In this document: positions 45,913 through 55,499 of the stretch, in pieces
Numbering within the stretch: position 1 is the first letter of the stretch
Layout: each line of letters starts with the position of its first letter
NCBI RefSeq assembly: GCF_037996825.1
Contig: NZ_JBBNAC010000001.1
Coordinates: forward strand, 2,790,001-2,854,000
Direction of reading: 5' to 3'
DNA: 64,000 nt
Source of the DNA: Bdellovibrio sp. BCCA
GTDB lineage: Bacteria > Bdellovibrionota > Bdellovibrionia > Bdellovibrionales > Bdellovibrionaceae
The notes under the pieces: generated by a model
Databases searched by the model: none
Seen by the model: the letters and a program-made list of their open reading frames with translations, nothing else
What the model was told of the DNA's origin: nothing
Position numbers and translations under genes: made by a program

Positions 45913-46218
45913 TTACCAGCTAGCTTTCGTTACGCCAGGCAATTTACCGTCAAGGGCCAATTGTCTGAAAGCGATACGAGACAAACCGAATTTTCTGTAG
46001 TTACCACGAGGGCGACCAGAGATCTCACAACGAGTGATAACACGGTTTGGATTCGTATTCTTAGGAAGAGCTTGAAGCTTCTTACGAGCTGTAGCTCTTT
46101 CTTCGTCAGAAAGTTTCATGTCGACAGCTTTCTCTCTAAGTTCAGCTCTGTATTGAGCGTAACGCTTAGAAAGCTCTTTTCTTTTATTGTTTTTTACGAT
46201 GCTTGATTTACGAGCCAA
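45913..46218 (-). CDS. rpsN: 30S ribosomal protein S14, long zinc-free form
   Basis: A 101-residue S14 of the long form without CxxC zinc motifs, in contrast to the zinc forms of S4 and L36 nearby. Motifs: [18 protein letters not shown] and [18 protein letters not shown]. Confidence 0.97.
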   Translation of the reverse strand: MARKSSIVKNNKRKELSKRYAQYRAELREKAVDMKLSDEERATARKKLQALPKNTNPNRVITRCEISGRPRGNYRKFGLSRIAFRQLALDGKLPGVTKASW

Positions 46219-46230
46219 GTGACACCCCTC

Positions 46231-46770
46231 TTACTTTCTGAAGGGCATGCCAAGTGCTTCAAGAAGCGCTCTGCCCTCAGCGTCGTTTTTAGCAGTTGTA
46301 CAAATAGTGATGTTCATACCGCGAGTTTTATCAACTTTATCGTAGTTGATCTCAGGGAACACGATTTGTTCTTTCAAGCCCATGTTGTAGTTACCACGAC
46401 CGTCGAAACCTTTGTTTGGCAAACCGCGGAAGTCTCTTACGCGAGGAAGTGCCAAAGTGTTCAAACGATCTAGGAAAGACCACATTTTCTCTCTTCTCAA
46501 AGTCACGCGAACACCCAATGGGATGCCAGCACGCAATTTGAAGTTAGAGATAGCTTTTTTAGCTTTCGTGATAACAGCTTTTTGACCAGTGATCGCAGTG
46601 ATCTCGTCAACAACTGTGTTCAAAATTTTTGGATTTTGAACTGCTTCGCTCAAGCAAACGCTAAGAGTGATTTTCTCCAAGCGAGGAACTTGCATCACGT
46701 TTTTAGCTCCCAATTGTTTCATCAGAGCGGGAGCGATCTCTTTTTTGTATTGTGTATGTAAGCGATTCAT
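46231..46770 (-). CDS. rplE: 50S ribosomal protein L5
   Basis: A 179-residue L5, same length as in E. coli: [40 protein letters not shown] and [20 protein letters not shown]. Binds 5S rRNA and P-site tRNA. Only 11 bp separate it from rplN, so no rplX lies between. Confidence 0.98.
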   Translation of the reverse strand: MNRLHTQYKKEIAPALMKQLGAKNVMQVPRLEKITLSVCLSEAVQNPKILNTVVDEITAITGQKAVITKAKKAISNFKLRAGIPLGVRVTLRREKMWSFLDRLNTLALPRVRDFRGLPNKGFDGRGNYNMGLKEQIVFPEINYDKVDKTRGMNITICTTAKNDAEGRALLEALGMPFRK

Positions 46771-46781
46771 CTCATCACCCC

Positions 46782-47150
46782 TTATAGAACTTCCGGAGCC
46801 AAAGATACGATCTTAACGAACGACTTTGCTCTCAATTCTCTGGCTACTGGGCCAAAGATACGTGTTCCAATTGGTTCTTTAGAAGCGTTAATAAGAACAG
46901 CAGAGTTGTCATCGAAACGGATGTAAGATCCGTCTGGACGACGAAGTTTTGCTACAGTTCTAACAACAACAGCTTTAGCTACGTCACCTTTTTTAACTTT
47001 AGCGTTTGGCAAAGCTTCTTTGATAGATACAACGATAATGTCACCGATAGAGGCAACACGACGTTTAGATCCACCAAGAACCTTTACGCACATAACTTCT
47101 TTTGCGCCAGAGTTGTCAGCTACATTCAGTCTAGTTTGCATTTGAATCAT
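46782..47150 (-). CDS. rplN: 50S ribosomal protein L14
   Basis: A 122-residue L14: [40 protein letters not shown] and [13 protein letters not shown]. No C-terminal extension, so L24 is not fused here. Confidence 0.98.
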   Translation of the reverse strand: MIQMQTRLNVADNSGAKEVMCVKVLGGSKRRVASIGDIIVVSIKEALPNAKVKKGDVAKAVVVRTVAKLRRPDGSYIRFDDNSAVLINASKEPIGTRIFGPVARELRAKSFVKIVSLAPEVL

Positions 47151-47161
47151 GACAGCTCTCC

Positions 47162-47434
47162 TTATGCCTTCGCCGTTTCAACGACTTCAGCCAAAGTCCA
47201 ACGCTTAGTTTTGCTAAGTGGGCGAGTTTCACGGATTTTCACGATGTCACCAATTTTAGCTTGGTTCTTTTCATCGTGCGCTTTGAAAACAGAAGTTTTC
47301 TTAACGTACTTACCGTATTTAGCATGCTTTACCATGCGGTAGATGAGGACAGAGATAGTTTTATCCATCTTGTCACTGATAACTTCACCTACGACTTCAA
47401 TTTTACGTCCTCTAGTATTAGTTTCAGTTGCCAT
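47162..47434 (-). CDS. rpsQ: 30S ribosomal protein S17
   Basis: A 90-residue S17, OB fold: [40 protein letters not shown] and [12 protein letters not shown]. Confidence 0.96.
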   Translation of the reverse strand: MATETNTRGRKIEVVGEVISDKMDKTISVLIYRMVKHAKYGKYVKKTSVFKAHDEKNQAKIGDIVKIRETRPLSKTKRWTLAEVVETAKA

Positions 47435-47443
47435 TCTCTACCT

Positions 47444-47635
47444 CTATCTCGCCACTTTTTTTACGATCGCTGTGTTGATTTTAGCGATGTTGCGACGAAG
47501 ATCACGAATTACAAGTGGATTTGAAAGTTGACCAATTGAATTCTTGATACGTGCTTGGAACAACTCTTCAGAAAGAGCTGCTCTTTTTTTCTTCAATTCA
47601 GTTACAGAAAGATCTTTAACTTCATTAAACTTCAT
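47444..47635 (-). CDS. rpmC: 50S ribosomal protein L29
   Basis: A 63-residue two-helix protein near the tunnel exit: MKFNEVKDLSVTELKKKRAA and QLSNPLVIRDLRRNIAKINT. Confidence 0.95.
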   Translation of the reverse strand: MKFNEVKDLSVTELKKKRAALSEELFQARIKNSIGQLSNPLVIRDLRRNIAKINTAIVKKVAR

Positions 47636-47639
47636 ACAA

Positions 47640-48047
47640 CTACTCCCTTACCAAGAAACGAGTTTTGAAAGGAAGTTTGTGAGCTGCACGTTCGAAAGCT
47701 TCTTTAGCTTGTTCACGTGTCACACCGTTCATTTCGAAAAGAACTTTTCCAGGAAGAACGCGTGCTACCCACAACTCAGGATTACCTTTACCGCTACCCA
47801 TACGAGTTTCAGCAGGTTTCTTAGTAACAGGAATATTTGGGAACACACGGCACCAGATTTTACCACCACGTTTTACTGAACGTGAGATAGCAATACGACC
47901 CGCTTCCAATTGACGAGCAGTTAGACGACCTTCCTCGATTGCTTGAAGACCGTAGTCTCCGAAATCAAGGTTAGCACCTCTCACTGCAAAGCCAGTTGCG
48001 CGGCCTACAAATTGTTTACGCCATTTTACTCTTTTAGGACTTAACAC
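47640..48047 (-). CDS. rplP: 50S ribosomal protein L16
   Basis: About 135 residues from GTG 48047 ([15 protein letters not shown]), placed 6 nt after GGAGG; the longer start at 48062 is inside rps[21 protein letters not shown] and [20 protein letters not shown] are typical. It overlaps rpsC by 14 bp. Confidence 0.95.
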   Translation of the reverse strand: MLSPKRVKWRKQFVGRATGFAVRGANLDFGDYGLQAIEEGRLTARQLEAGRIAISRSVKRGGKIWCRVFPNIPVTKKPAETRMGSGKGNPELWVARVLPGKVLFEMNGVTREQAKEAFERAAHKLPFKTRFLVRE

Positions 48048-48699
48048 GACCTGCCTCCTCAACTTCGCGAGCAGATAAGATATCGCCTTTATAGATCCAT
48101 ACTTTCAAACCGATGATACCGTATGCTGTTAGAGCTTCTGCAGTACCGTAGTCGATATCTGCGCGCAATGTATGAAGAGGAACACTCTTCTCATTGTACC
48201 ACTCTGAACGAGCAATCTCTGCACCATCAAGACGTCCTGAAACACGAATCTTGATACCTCTCACGCCGCCTTTGATCGCAGCTGCAATAGATTTTTTAAG
48301 AGCTCTTCTCCAAGAGATACGTTTCTCAAGTTGTTGAGCAATGCTCTCAGCAACGAGCTGAGCATCGAGGTCTGGCTTGCGCACTTCTTGGATGCTCAAG
48401 AAAACTTCGTTGGGTGTAAGTTTTTGAACTTCCGCTTTAAGCGAATCAATACCAGTACCTTTTTTACCAATAACAACGCCTGGACGAGCAGTAGAGATGA
48501 TGATTTTAATCTTCTTCGCTGCACGTTCCATTTCAATTTTCGCAACACCCGCGTGTTTGAGCTTAGTTTTCAAATACTTTCTCAAACGGATGTCTTCGTG
48601 GAGATTGTCAAAATATTGTTGACCCTTCGCATACCAGCGAGAATCCCAAGTTCTGATAACACCGACTCTAAGACCAATTGGATTAACCTTTTGTCCCAC
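48034..48699 (-). CDS. rpsC: 30S ribosomal protein S3
   Basis: A 221-residue S3: [22 protein letters not shown] domain [20 protein letters not shown] and the C-terminal [20 protein letters not shown]. Part of the mRNA-entry helicase. Confidence 0.98.
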   Translation of the reverse strand: MGQKVNPIGLRVGVIRTWDSRWYAKGQQYFDNLHEDIRLRKYLKTKLKHAGVAKIEMERAAKKIKIIISTARPGVVIGKKGTGIDSLKAEVQKLTPNEVFLSIQEVRKPDLDAQLVAESIAQQLEKRISWRRALKKSIAAAIKGGVRGIKIRVSGRLDGAEIARSEWYNEKSVPLHTLRADIDYGTAEALTAYGIIGLKVWIYKGDILSAREVEEAGRVKS

Positions 48700-48701
48700 G
48701 A

Positions 48702-49034
48702 CTATTTCTCCTCGAGTACTACGTTAATGTGGCTGGTCTTCTTGCGAACGCCGAACGCGCGACCTTGAGCGCGTGGACGGAATCTCTTAAGAACTGGGCC
48801 TTGATCAACCCAGATAGCTTTAACATAAAGGTTGTCTACATCCATAACCTTTTTGTATTCCGCGTTAGCTACAGCAGATTCGATTAACTTTTTTACCATT
48901 CCAGCAGTTTTTTTGTTCAAGAATGTAAGAGTTTTTACTGCTTCGTTCACGTCTTTACCGCGAACTAAATCAGCAACCAATCTAGCCTTCTGAGCACCAA
49001 CTCTTGCATATTTCAAGCTTGCTTTAACTTCCAT
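48702..49034 (-). CDS. rplV: 50S ribosomal protein L22
   Basis: About 110 residues from ATG 49034 ([20 protein letters not shown]) behind GAGGTTGATT. The tunnel loop is [23 protein letters not shown] 49040 is an unlikely alternative. Confidence 0.97.
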   Translation of the reverse strand: MEVKASLKYARVGAQKARLVADLVRGKDVNEAVKTLTFLNKKTAGMVKKLIESAVANAEYKKVMDVDNLYVKAIWVDQGPVLKRFRPRAQGRAFGVRKKTSHINVVLEEK

Positions 49035-49046
49035 AATCAACCTCTA

Positions 49047-49340
49047 TTACTTCTTCGCAGCTGCAGCAGGAGCAGCGGCTTTCTTCTCGGCGTGACCTTG
49101 GAAAGTTCTTGTTGGAGCAAACTCACCGAGTTTGTGACCAATCATGTTCTCAGTGATGTATACTGGAACGAACTTTCTTCCGTTATGAACCGCGAACGTC
49201 AGTCCGATAGCCTCTGGAAGAATTGTTGAGCGGCGAGACCAAGTTTTAATAACTTTTTTATCATTTTTTTCGATCGCATGGTCGATCTTCTTTTGAAGAT
49301 GCAAATCGACGAATGGACCTTTTTTAATTGAGCGTGCCAC
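49047..49340 (-). CDS. rpsS: 30S ribosomal protein S19
   Basis: A 97-residue S19: [40 protein letters not shown] and [13 protein letters not shown]. It ends in an Ala/Lys tail (about 15 residues) not found in E. coli. Confidence 0.97.
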   Translation of the reverse strand: MARSIKKGPFVDLHLQKKIDHAIEKNDKKVIKTWSRRSTILPEAIGLTFAVHNGRKFVPVYITENMIGHKLGEFAPTRTFQGHAEKKAAAPAAAAKK

Positions 49341-49349
49341 CTTTTACTC

Positions 49350-50168
49350 CTACTTACGTCTCTTGATGATTGAAGAGTTGGTTCTCTTGTTATTTCTAGT
49401 TTTGTAACCCTTACAAGGTTGGCCCCAAGGAGTTACAGGGTGATGCCCTTTACCGACACCCTCACCACCACCCAATGGATGGTCGACAGGGTTCATGTGC
49501 ATACCACGAACTGAAGGACGGATACCTCTCCAACGAGAACGACCTGCTTTACCTAGGTTGATGTTTTCGTTGTCAGTGTTACCAACTTGACCAATAGAAG
49601 CCTTGCACACAGACAAGATTTGCTTCAACTCACCAGAAGGCATACGTACTTGGCAATATTGTTCACCTTTACCAGCCAAAGTTGCGGAAGCACCAGCTCC
49701 ACGGCAAACTTGACCACCTTTACCAGGACGCATTTCGATGTTGTGGATCACAGTACCAACTGGGATCGCAGCCAAAGAAAGACTGTTACCTGGCTTAATA
49801 TCCGCTTTGTCAGAAGCGATGACAGTATCACCAACATTCAAACCAACCGGAGCGATGATGTAAGCTTTCGCTCCATCAACATAAGAAATAAGAGCGATAC
49901 GGCAAGTTCTGTTTGGATCGTATTCGATCGCAACAACTTTTGCTGGAACGTCTAGTTTAGTGCGTTTGAAATCAACCAAACGGTATTTTCTCTTGTGACC
50001 ACCACCTTGGTGACGGATCGTGATTTGACCGTGATTGTTACGTGCCGCTTGTTTTTTCAGAGGAGCAAGCAAAGACTTCTCTGGAGTTGTCTTTGTGATT
50101 TCTTTGAAATCGAAACCAGTCATTCCTCTGCGACCATGAGAGCGTGGGGCAAATGTTTTAATACCCAT
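49350..50168 (-). CDS. rplB: 50S ribosomal protein L2
   Basis: A 272-residue L2: [20 protein letters not shown] and the peptidyl-transferase-centre loop [20 protein letters not shown]. Two bp before rplW. Confidence 0.98.
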   Translation of the reverse strand: MGIKTFAPRSHGRRGMTGFDFKEITKTTPEKSLLAPLKKQAARNNHGQITIRHQGGGHKRKYRLVDFKRTKLDVPAKVVAIEYDPNRTCRIALISYVDGAKAYIIAPVGLNVGDTVIASDKADIKPGNSLSLAAIPVGTVIHNIEMRPGKGGQVCRGAGASATLAGKGEQYCQVRMPSGELKQILSVCKASIGQVGNTDNENINLGKAGRSRWRGIRPSVRGMHMNPVDHPLGGGEGVGKGHHPVTPWGQPCKGYKTRNNKRTNSSIIKRRK

Positions 50169-50170
50169 CT

Positions 50171-50449
50171 TTATACTCCCTCAAAAAGAGCGATCTTCTC
50201 ACCTTCAACAAGCTTAACGTAAGCTTTTTTCCAGTAAGGGACCTTTGTTAATCCGAATTTAGAATACTTAGAGTGACCGCGGCAGATGCTAGTTCTAACA
50301 TTGTCCACTTTCACTTTGAAGTTTTTCTCTACAGCAGCTTTGATGTCAGTTTTTGTAGACTTCAAATCTACTTCAAACACATACACGCCAGCAGCGTTAT
50401 GATAAGTATTTTTCTCTGTAATAAGAGGAGCTTTAATTACTTGTTTCAT
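50171..50449 (-). CDS. rplW: 50S ribosomal protein L23
   Basis: A 92-residue L23 from ATG 50449 ([20 protein letters not shown]), sharing one base with the rplD stop (TAATG). The upstream in-frame start at 50470 lies in rplD. Body: [19 protein letters not shown]. Confidence 0.96.
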   Translation of the reverse strand: MKQVIKAPLITEKNTYHNAAGVYVFEVDLKSTKTDIKAAVEKNFKVKVDNVRTSICRGHSKYSKFGLTKVPYWKKAYVKLVEGEKIALFEGV

Positions 50450-51078
50450 TACGCTTTCTCCAATGAGCAACGATCTACGATTTTTGCTACAGAATCTTTA
50501 GTGATTACAGCAGCGTCGTATTTCAATAGATCGAATACGTTCAAACCTTCTACTGGGAAGTATTTGAAAGATTCCAAGTTTTTAGAAGCACGGTTGAACT
50601 TTTCGTTCACAGTTGCATCTACCAATACAGCTTTTTTCAAACCGAAAGCTTTCAAACGTTTGTTAAGCTCAGCAGTTTTACCTTCAGATTGCATGCTGTC
50701 TACGATGAACAACTTGCCTTCTTTTTGAAGGTGAGAAAGAGCCATGCTCAAACCTAAACGACGAACTTTTTTAGGTAGAACGAAAGCGTAACTACGAGGT
50801 TGAGGACCGAAAGCAGTACCACCGCCAGGCATTAGGATAGAACGGCTAGAACCTTGACGAGCTCCACCAGTACCTTTTTGTTTGAATGGCTTTTTACCAC
50901 CACCAGACACAAGACCTTTAGTCTTTGTCATGTGTGTACCTTGACGACGAGCCGCCAATTGCCATTGAACTACAGTGTGAAGAACTTCCTTTTTAACAGG
51001 AGCTTCGAACACGTCAGCAGCCAATTCAACTGATCCAACTTTTTCTTTTTTCCAGTTTAATACGTTTACTGTTGCCAT
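50449..51078 (-). CDS. rplD: 50S ribosomal protein L4
   Basis: A 209-residue L4: RRQGTHMTKTKGLVSGGGKK, KQKGTGGARQGSSRSILMPG (tunnel loop). In E. coli it also represses the S10 operon via the leader; the 165-nt leader here could serve likewise, but this is inference. Confidence 0.97.
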   Translation of the reverse strand: MATVNVLNWKKEKVGSVELAADVFEAPVKKEVLHTVVQWQLAARRQGTHMTKTKGLVSGGGKKPFKQKGTGGARQGSSRSILMPGGGTAFGPQPRSYAFVLPKKVRRLGLSMALSHLQKEGKLFIVDSMQSEGKTAELNKRLKAFGLKKAVLVDATVNEKFNRASKNLESFKYFPVEGLNVFDLLKYDAAVITKDSVAKIVDRCSLEKA

Positions 51079-51079
51079 A

Positions 51080-51748
51080 CTATTCTCTCACCAACTTAAC
51101 CAAAGTGTTTCTTGCACCTGGAACTGGTCCTTTAACCATGAGAACGTTTTCAGCAGCAATAACTTGAACGATCTCAACGTTGCGAACTGTAACAGTCTCA
51201 GCACCCAAGTGACCTGGGAATTTCTTACCCGGCATTACACGACCCGGCCATGTTCTGTTACCAGAAGAACCAGGACGACGGTGGAATTTAGATCCGTGAG
51301 AAGCAGGGCCTCCCGCGAAGTTCCAACGTTTCATAGAACCCGCAAAACCTTTACCTTTAGACTTAGAAGTGATTTTTACGAAATCACCTTGAGCCAAAGA
51401 GTCGATAGAGATTTGCGCGCCAACAGTTGCACCTTCTGGAAGAGTTTGACGAAGTTCTTTTACGAACTGAGCGCCATTCTCGAAGCCAGCTTTAGTAAGG
51501 TGACCTTTTTCTGCTTTATTTGAATTCTTAGCTTTTTTTGGAGTGCAAGCTAATTGGATAGCTTCATAACCATCGTTCTCGTTAGTTTTGATTTGAGAAA
51601 CAAACCAAGGCTCATAACGAAGAACAGTTACAGGTACGGCTTCACCTTGCTCATTATAGATAGTAGCCATACCTTCTTTAAACGCGAACAGGCCATTCAG
51701 CTTAAGGCCTTGCTCTGAAGTATTTGTAGTTTGTGTAGTTTCGCTCAC
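51080..51748 (-). CDS. rplC: 50S ribosomal protein L3
   Basis: A 222-residue L3: [40 protein letters not shown] and [20 protein letters not shown]. The N-terminus carries about 15 extra Thr/Gln-rich residues. Confidence 0.97.
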   Translation of the reverse strand: MSETTQTTNTSEQGLKLNGLFAFKEGMATIYNEQGEAVPVTVLRYEPWFVSQIKTNENDGYEAIQLACTPKKAKNSNKAEKGHLTKAGFENGAQFVKELRQTLPEGATVGAQISIDSLAQGDFVKITSKSKGKGFAGSMKRWNFAGGPASHGSKFHRRPGSSGNRTWPGRVMPGKKFPGHLGAETVTVRNVEIVQVIAAENVLMVKGPVPGARNTLVKLVRE

Positions 51749-51757
51749 TTGTTACTC

Positions 51758-52075
51758 CTAGATCGCTGAAAGTTTAATTTCAACATCAACACCAGCAGAG
51801 AGGTCGAGTTTCATGAGCTGATCGACGGTCTGTTGAGTGGGTTCTAAAATATCGAGCATACGCTTGTGAGTTCTCACTTCGAATTGTTCACGAGATTTTT
51901 TATCTACGTGCGGAGAACGCAATACAGTGTAACGGTTAATGCGAGTTGGCAAAGGGATAGGACCCGCAACTTTTGCACCTGTACGACGAGCAGTCTCAAC
52001 GATTTCTTTCGTCGACTGGTCAAGCAATTTATGATCGAATGCCTTCAATCTGATTCTAATCTTCTGACTTTGCAT
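51758..52075 (-). CDS. rpsJ: 30S ribosomal protein S10
   Basis: A 105-residue S10: [40 protein letters not shown] and [14 protein letters not shown]. First gene of the S10 cluster, preceded by a leader of about 165 nt and a consensus promoter. Confidence 0.98.
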   Translation of the reverse strand: MQSQKIRIRLKAFDHKLLDQSTKEIVETARRTGAKVAGPIPLPTRINRYTVLRSPHVDKKSREQFEVRTHKRMLDILEPTQQTVDQLMKLDLSAGVDVEIKLSAI

Positions 52076-52239
52076 AAGGACACTTCTCTTCTTTTTTGTA
52101 AAGTAGCGTAGTTACTAGCAAATTTGTTAACAATTAACGCCATTATCCCATCAAAAACTTGCCCCGAATTAGCCCTTGCGGCCGTGAAATCACCCAATGC
52201 GGGGGGTTTTCTGTAGATTTTAGACGTCACGAGTGCGCG

Positions 52240-52268
52240 AGTATGCGCAACAAAAAAAACATTGTCAA
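52240..52268 (-). promoter_or_regulatory. strong promoter of the S10-spc-alpha cluster
   Basis: Minus strand TTGACA, 17-bp spacer with a T-tract, then CATACT. It lies just after fusA and points at rpsJ. Predicted transcript start near 52233, leaving a leader of about 158 nt. This leader contains CCCCCCGCATTGGG and GCCGCAAGGGC pieces that may fold, as in other S10 leaders. Confidence 0.75.
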
Positions 52269-52286
52269 AGGGAAATATTGATTTTT

Positions 52287-54392
52287 TTAGAATCTTCCCA
52301 TTTTGTGGAGAATCTCGGTTTTTACCTTCGGAGGCACCACCGCATACTCCAAAAATTCCATACTAAAGCTAGCTCTTCCTTGGCTTAAACTGCGCACGTT
52401 CGTCGCATAACCAAAGAGGTTCGCCAGAGGGGCTTCGGCAGAAATAACCTGACCTCCGCCCACTTTAGCATTCATTGTAAGGATTTTACCGCGGCGAGAA
52501 TTTAAGTCCCCTACCACGTTACCTACGAACTCATCAGGGCATGTCACTTCAAGCTTAAAGATAGGCTCTAGAAGTTCAACAGCTGCACCTTTTACCGCCT
52601 CCCTGAATGCCAAAGAAGCAGCCGCTTTAAAGGCCATTTCATTGGAAGCTTCAGGACGCGTTTCAACAGAGTTCAAAGTCCCACGAATACCCAACATCGA
52701 GTAGCTCGCCAGAGGTCCAACTTCGGCTGCCTCTTTAAAACCGCTTTCAACTGCCTTCAGGAAAGGGGCTGTAAATTCTTTAGACACAGCCACTTTCGAT
52801 TGAAATTGAATACCGTCATGTTGAGAAATTGGATCAATCGTCAAAGATACTTTTGCAAAATGAGCTTCGCCCGCGATCTCACGCTCGTACACGTATTCAA
52901 CCGTCGAGGAAGCTGAAATAGTTTCGCGATATGAAACTTGCGGCTTACCTACATTTGCCTGAACTTTGTGTTCACGCAAAAGACGATCAACAAGGATATC
53001 AAGGTGAAGTTCGCCCATGCCCGAAAGAAGGATCTGTCCTGTCTCAGGGTCTGTTTTCAAACGGCAAGAAGGATCTTCTTTACCGAGCTTTTCAAGACCT
53101 TGAAGCATTTTCTCTTGGTCTGCGGAAGACTTCGCTTCAATCGCAACCGAGATCACAGGCTCTGGGAAAGTAATAGATTCTAAAACAACAGGATGAGATG
53201 TCTCACAAAGAGTATCACCCGTTCCTGTGAATTTAAGTCCGACAACGGCGCCGATATCACCCGCCTTCAAGTTGGTGATTTCTTCACGAGAGTTGGCGTG
53301 CATTTTCACAAGTTTTTGAATGCGCTCTTTTTTCTCTGTGCGAGGATTAAGAAGCTGATCGCCCACCTTCACTTCGCCAGAGTAGACACGAATATAAGTC
53401 AAAGTTCCTGCAAATGGATCGTTCGCAATTTTGAAAGCCAGAGCCGCTGTGTGCGCTTCGAAATCCGTTTTGCAAACAATTTCTTTTTCAGGTTTTTCTG
53501 GATCGTGACCCACGATCGCTGGAACTTCGATTGGAGATGGAAGATAGTCGATCACTCCATCAAGCAAAGGCTGAACACCTTTGTTTTTGAAAGCAGCTCC
53601 ACAGAAAACTGGGAAGGCTTTTAACTCAAGAGTGCCTTTACGAAGAGCCGCTTTGAGCTCTGCCACAGACACTTCTTCTCCGTTGAGATATTTCTCAAGA
53701 AGAGAGTCTTCAAATTCAACGATCTTCTCAATGATCTCTGTGCGGAAGCGATTCACTTCTTCCTTCATATCATTGGGAACATCGGTAATTTCGAAATGGT
53801 CACCCATTCCGGACTGATCCCACATATAAGCTCTGTTTTCGAGAATATCGACAACGCCACGGAATGTGTCTTCCATGCCGATCGGAACTTGGACTGGGAT
53901 TGGGTTCGCATTGAGTTTATCTTTGATAGTCCCATAAGACATCACAAAGTCAGCACCCACACGGTCCATTTTATTAACGAAACAAATTCTTGGAACTTTG
54001 TATTTGTCAGCTTGTTTCCAAACGGTTTCAGACTGCGGCTCAACACCGTTCACACCGTCAAACACAGCAATCGCACCGTCAAGAACGCGCAAAGAACGCT
54101 CAACTTCAATTGTGAAGTCAACGTGCCCGGGAGTATCGATGATGTTGATTCTGTGATCTTTCCAGAACGCCATGGTCGCAGCAGACGTGATAGTGATACC
54201 ACGTTCTTGCTCTTGAACCATCCAGTCCATGGTGGCATCGCCATCATGAACTTCGCCGATTTTATGACTTTTACCTGTGTAGTAAAGAATACGTTCGGTG
54301 GTGGTCGTCTTACCGGCATCAATGTGTGCCATGATGCCGATATTACGAGTGAACTTAAGATCAGCTACTGTTTTAGGATCTTTAGCTGACAT
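52287..54392 (-). CDS. fusA: elongation factor G
   Basis: A 701-residue GTPase for translocation. [19 protein letters not shown] is the P-loop; DTPGHVDFT and NKMD complete the G motifs. Domain IV and V follow ([20 protein letters not shown]). Tuf, which normally follows fusA in the str operon, is not here. Confidence 0.98.
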   Translation of the reverse strand: MSAKDPKTVADLKFTRNIGIMAHIDAGKTTTTERILYYTGKSHKIGEVHDGDATMDWMVQEQERGITITSAATMAFWKDHRINIIDTPGHVDFTIEVERSLRVLDGAIAVFDGVNGVEPQSETVWKQADKYKVPRICFVNKMDRVGADFVMSYGTIKDKLNANPIPVQVPIGMEDTFRGVVDILENRAYMWDQSGMGDHFEITDVPNDMKEEVNRFRTEIIEKIVEFEDSLLEKYLNGEEVSVAELKAALRKGTLELKAFPVFCGAAFKNKGVQPLLDGVIDYLPSPIEVPAIVGHDPEKPEKEIVCKTDFEAHTAALAFKIANDPFAGTLTYIRVYSGEVKVGDQLLNPRTEKKERIQKLVKMHANSREEITNLKAGDIGAVVGLKFTGTGDTLCETSHPVVLESITFPEPVISVAIEAKSSADQEKMLQGLEKLGKEDPSCRLKTDPETGQILLSGMGELHLDILVDRLLREHKVQANVGKPQVSYRETISASSTVEYVYEREIAGEAHFAKVSLTIDPISQHDGIQFQSKVAVSKEFTAPFLKAVESGFKEAAEVGPLASYSMLGIRGTLNSVETRPEASNEMAFKAAASLAFREAVKGAAVELLEPIFKLEVTCPDEFVGNVVGDLNSRRGKILTMNAKVGGGQVISAEAPLANLFGYATNVRSLSQGRASFSMEFLEYAVVPPKVKTEILHKMGRF

Positions 54393-54401
54393 GAATGCAG
54401 A

Positions 54402-54875
54402 TTACCAATTGTAGTGAGAGAAAGCCTTGTTCGATTCAGCCATTCTGTGAACATCGTCTTTCTTCTTGATCGCGTTTCCACGATTGTTGTAAGCATCAAC
54501 GAATTCACCAGCCAAACGCTTAGCCATATCTTTCTCACCACGCTCGCGAGAGTATTCGATCAACCAACGCATAGCCAAAGCCATACGACGAGATGGACGA
54601 ACATCTACTGGAACTTGGTAAGTCGCTCCACCAACACGGCGAGAACGAACTTCGATAGAAGGCTTCACATTTTCAAGAGCTTTTCTGAAAACTGCCAAAG
54701 GTTCTTCACCTTGGATTTTACCTTCAAGCTCTTTCAAAGCTCCGTAGAACAACTTTTGAGAAGTTGCTTTACGACCTTGGATCATCATTTTATTGACGAA
54801 CTTAGCGATAACTAGATCCTTGAAAACCGGATCTGGAATAATTTCTCTTTTAAAGGTCTTTTTACGACGTGACAT
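54402..54875 (-). CDS. rpsG: 30S ribosomal protein S7
   Basis: A 157-residue S7: [40 protein letters not shown] and [20 protein letters not shown]. Nine bp before fusA. Confidence 0.98.
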   Translation of the reverse strand: MSRRKKTFKREIIPDPVFKDLVIAKFVNKMMIQGRKATSQKLFYGALKELEGKIQGEEPLAVFRKALENVKPSIEVRSRRVGGATYQVPVDVRPSRRMALAMRWLIEYSRERGEKDMAKRLAGEFVDAYNNRGNAIKKKDDVHRMAESNKAFSHYNW

Positions 54876-54885
54876 CTCTCAATCC

Positions 54886-55260
54886 TTATTTCTTAGGTCT
54901 CTTAGTACCGTATTTAGAACGTGCACGAAGACGGCCGTTCACACCTTGAAGATCCAATACACCGCGTACGATATGGTAACGAACGCCCGGCAAGTCCTTC
55001 ACACGACCACCACGGATCAAGACAACGCTATGCTCTTGAAGGTTGTGACCGATACCTGGGATGTAAGAGATCACTTCGAAACCGTTAGAAAGACGAACTT
55101 TTGCTACTTTACGAAGAGCTGAGTTCGGCTTCTTTGGAGTCGTCGTATAAACACGAGTACAAACACCACGGCGCTGAGGGCAAGAGTCCAAAGCTGGTGA
55201 CTTTGTTTGGTTCTTTTGAACTTTACGCTCACTTTTGATGAGCTGGTTAATTGTAGGCAC
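54886..55260 (-). CDS. rpsL: 30S ribosomal protein S12
   Basis: A 124-residue S12: [40 protein letters not shown] and [20 protein letters not shown]. The Lys residues at which streptomycin-resistance changes occur (KPNS and RVKD) are of the wild type. Confidence 0.98.
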   Translation of the reverse strand: MPTINQLIKSERKVQKNQTKSPALDSCPQRRGVCTRVYTTTPKKPNSALRKVAKVRLSNGFEVISYIPGIGHNLQEHSVVLIRGGRVKDLPGVRYHIVRGVLDLQGVNGRLRARSKYGTKRPKK

Positions 55261-55290
55261 TTTAAAACCCCTTAAACAATTTTTTACCTA

Positions 55291-55308
55291 ACTCCGACCT
55301 GTCGGAGT
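55291..55308. repeat. CTCCG palindrome 1 (upstream of rpsL)
   Basis: ACTCCGAC-CT-GTCGGAGT: 8-bp perfect arms in the rpsL leader. Confidence 0.75.
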
Positions 55309-55333
55309 GCAGATTTTTCCCAAGACGCTGGAA

Positions 55334-55361
55334 CTTACATTGCCAAAAGCGCCCTGGTCAA
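55334..55361 (-). promoter_or_regulatory. promoter of rpsL-rpsG-fusA
   Basis: Minus strand TTGACC, 16-bp spacer, TGTAAG, about 70-100 bp before rpsL. Weak -10. Palindrome 1 would lie in the leader. Confidence 0.45.
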
Positions 55362-55382
55362 GACTTTGTTGTTAATTTTGTA

Positions 55383-55416
55383 GCTCAAAAAGGGGTGTGA
55401 GATCCCCTTTTTGAGC
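55383..55416 (-). terminator. terminator after rpoC
   Basis: Stem GCTCAAAAAGGGG / CCCCTTTTTGAGC, 13 bp with an 8-nt loop. It can work on both strands; on the minus strand the U-tract is within the stem. Confidence 0.8.
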
Positions 55417-55440
55417 TTTTTACATCTATTTTGCCAACTA

Positions 55441-55456
55441 CTCCGACAAATCGGAG
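55441..55456. repeat. CTCCG palindrome 2
   Basis: CTCCGA-CAAA-TCGGAG between the rpoC stop and its terminator. Related to the palindromes at 55291 and 55473. Confidence 0.7.
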
Positions 55457-55472
55457 GGCTGACTTCTCGATC

Positions 55473-55497
55473 CTACTCCGGCGAAGCCGGAGTGTAG
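55473..55497. repeat. CTCCG palindrome 3 (after rpoC)
   Basis: CTACTCCGGC-GAA-GCCGGAGTGTAG, 8-bp core stem plus outer CTA/TAG with a bulge. Only 2 bp from the rpoC stop, so it would be in the 3' UTR. Confidence 0.8.
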
Positions 55498-55499
55498 AC

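Noticed and set aside
53193-54389. Several long plus-strand frames inside fusA and in rpoC/rpoB.
   Set aside because: They are antisense shadows of strongly conserved genes; their protein sequences show no domain.
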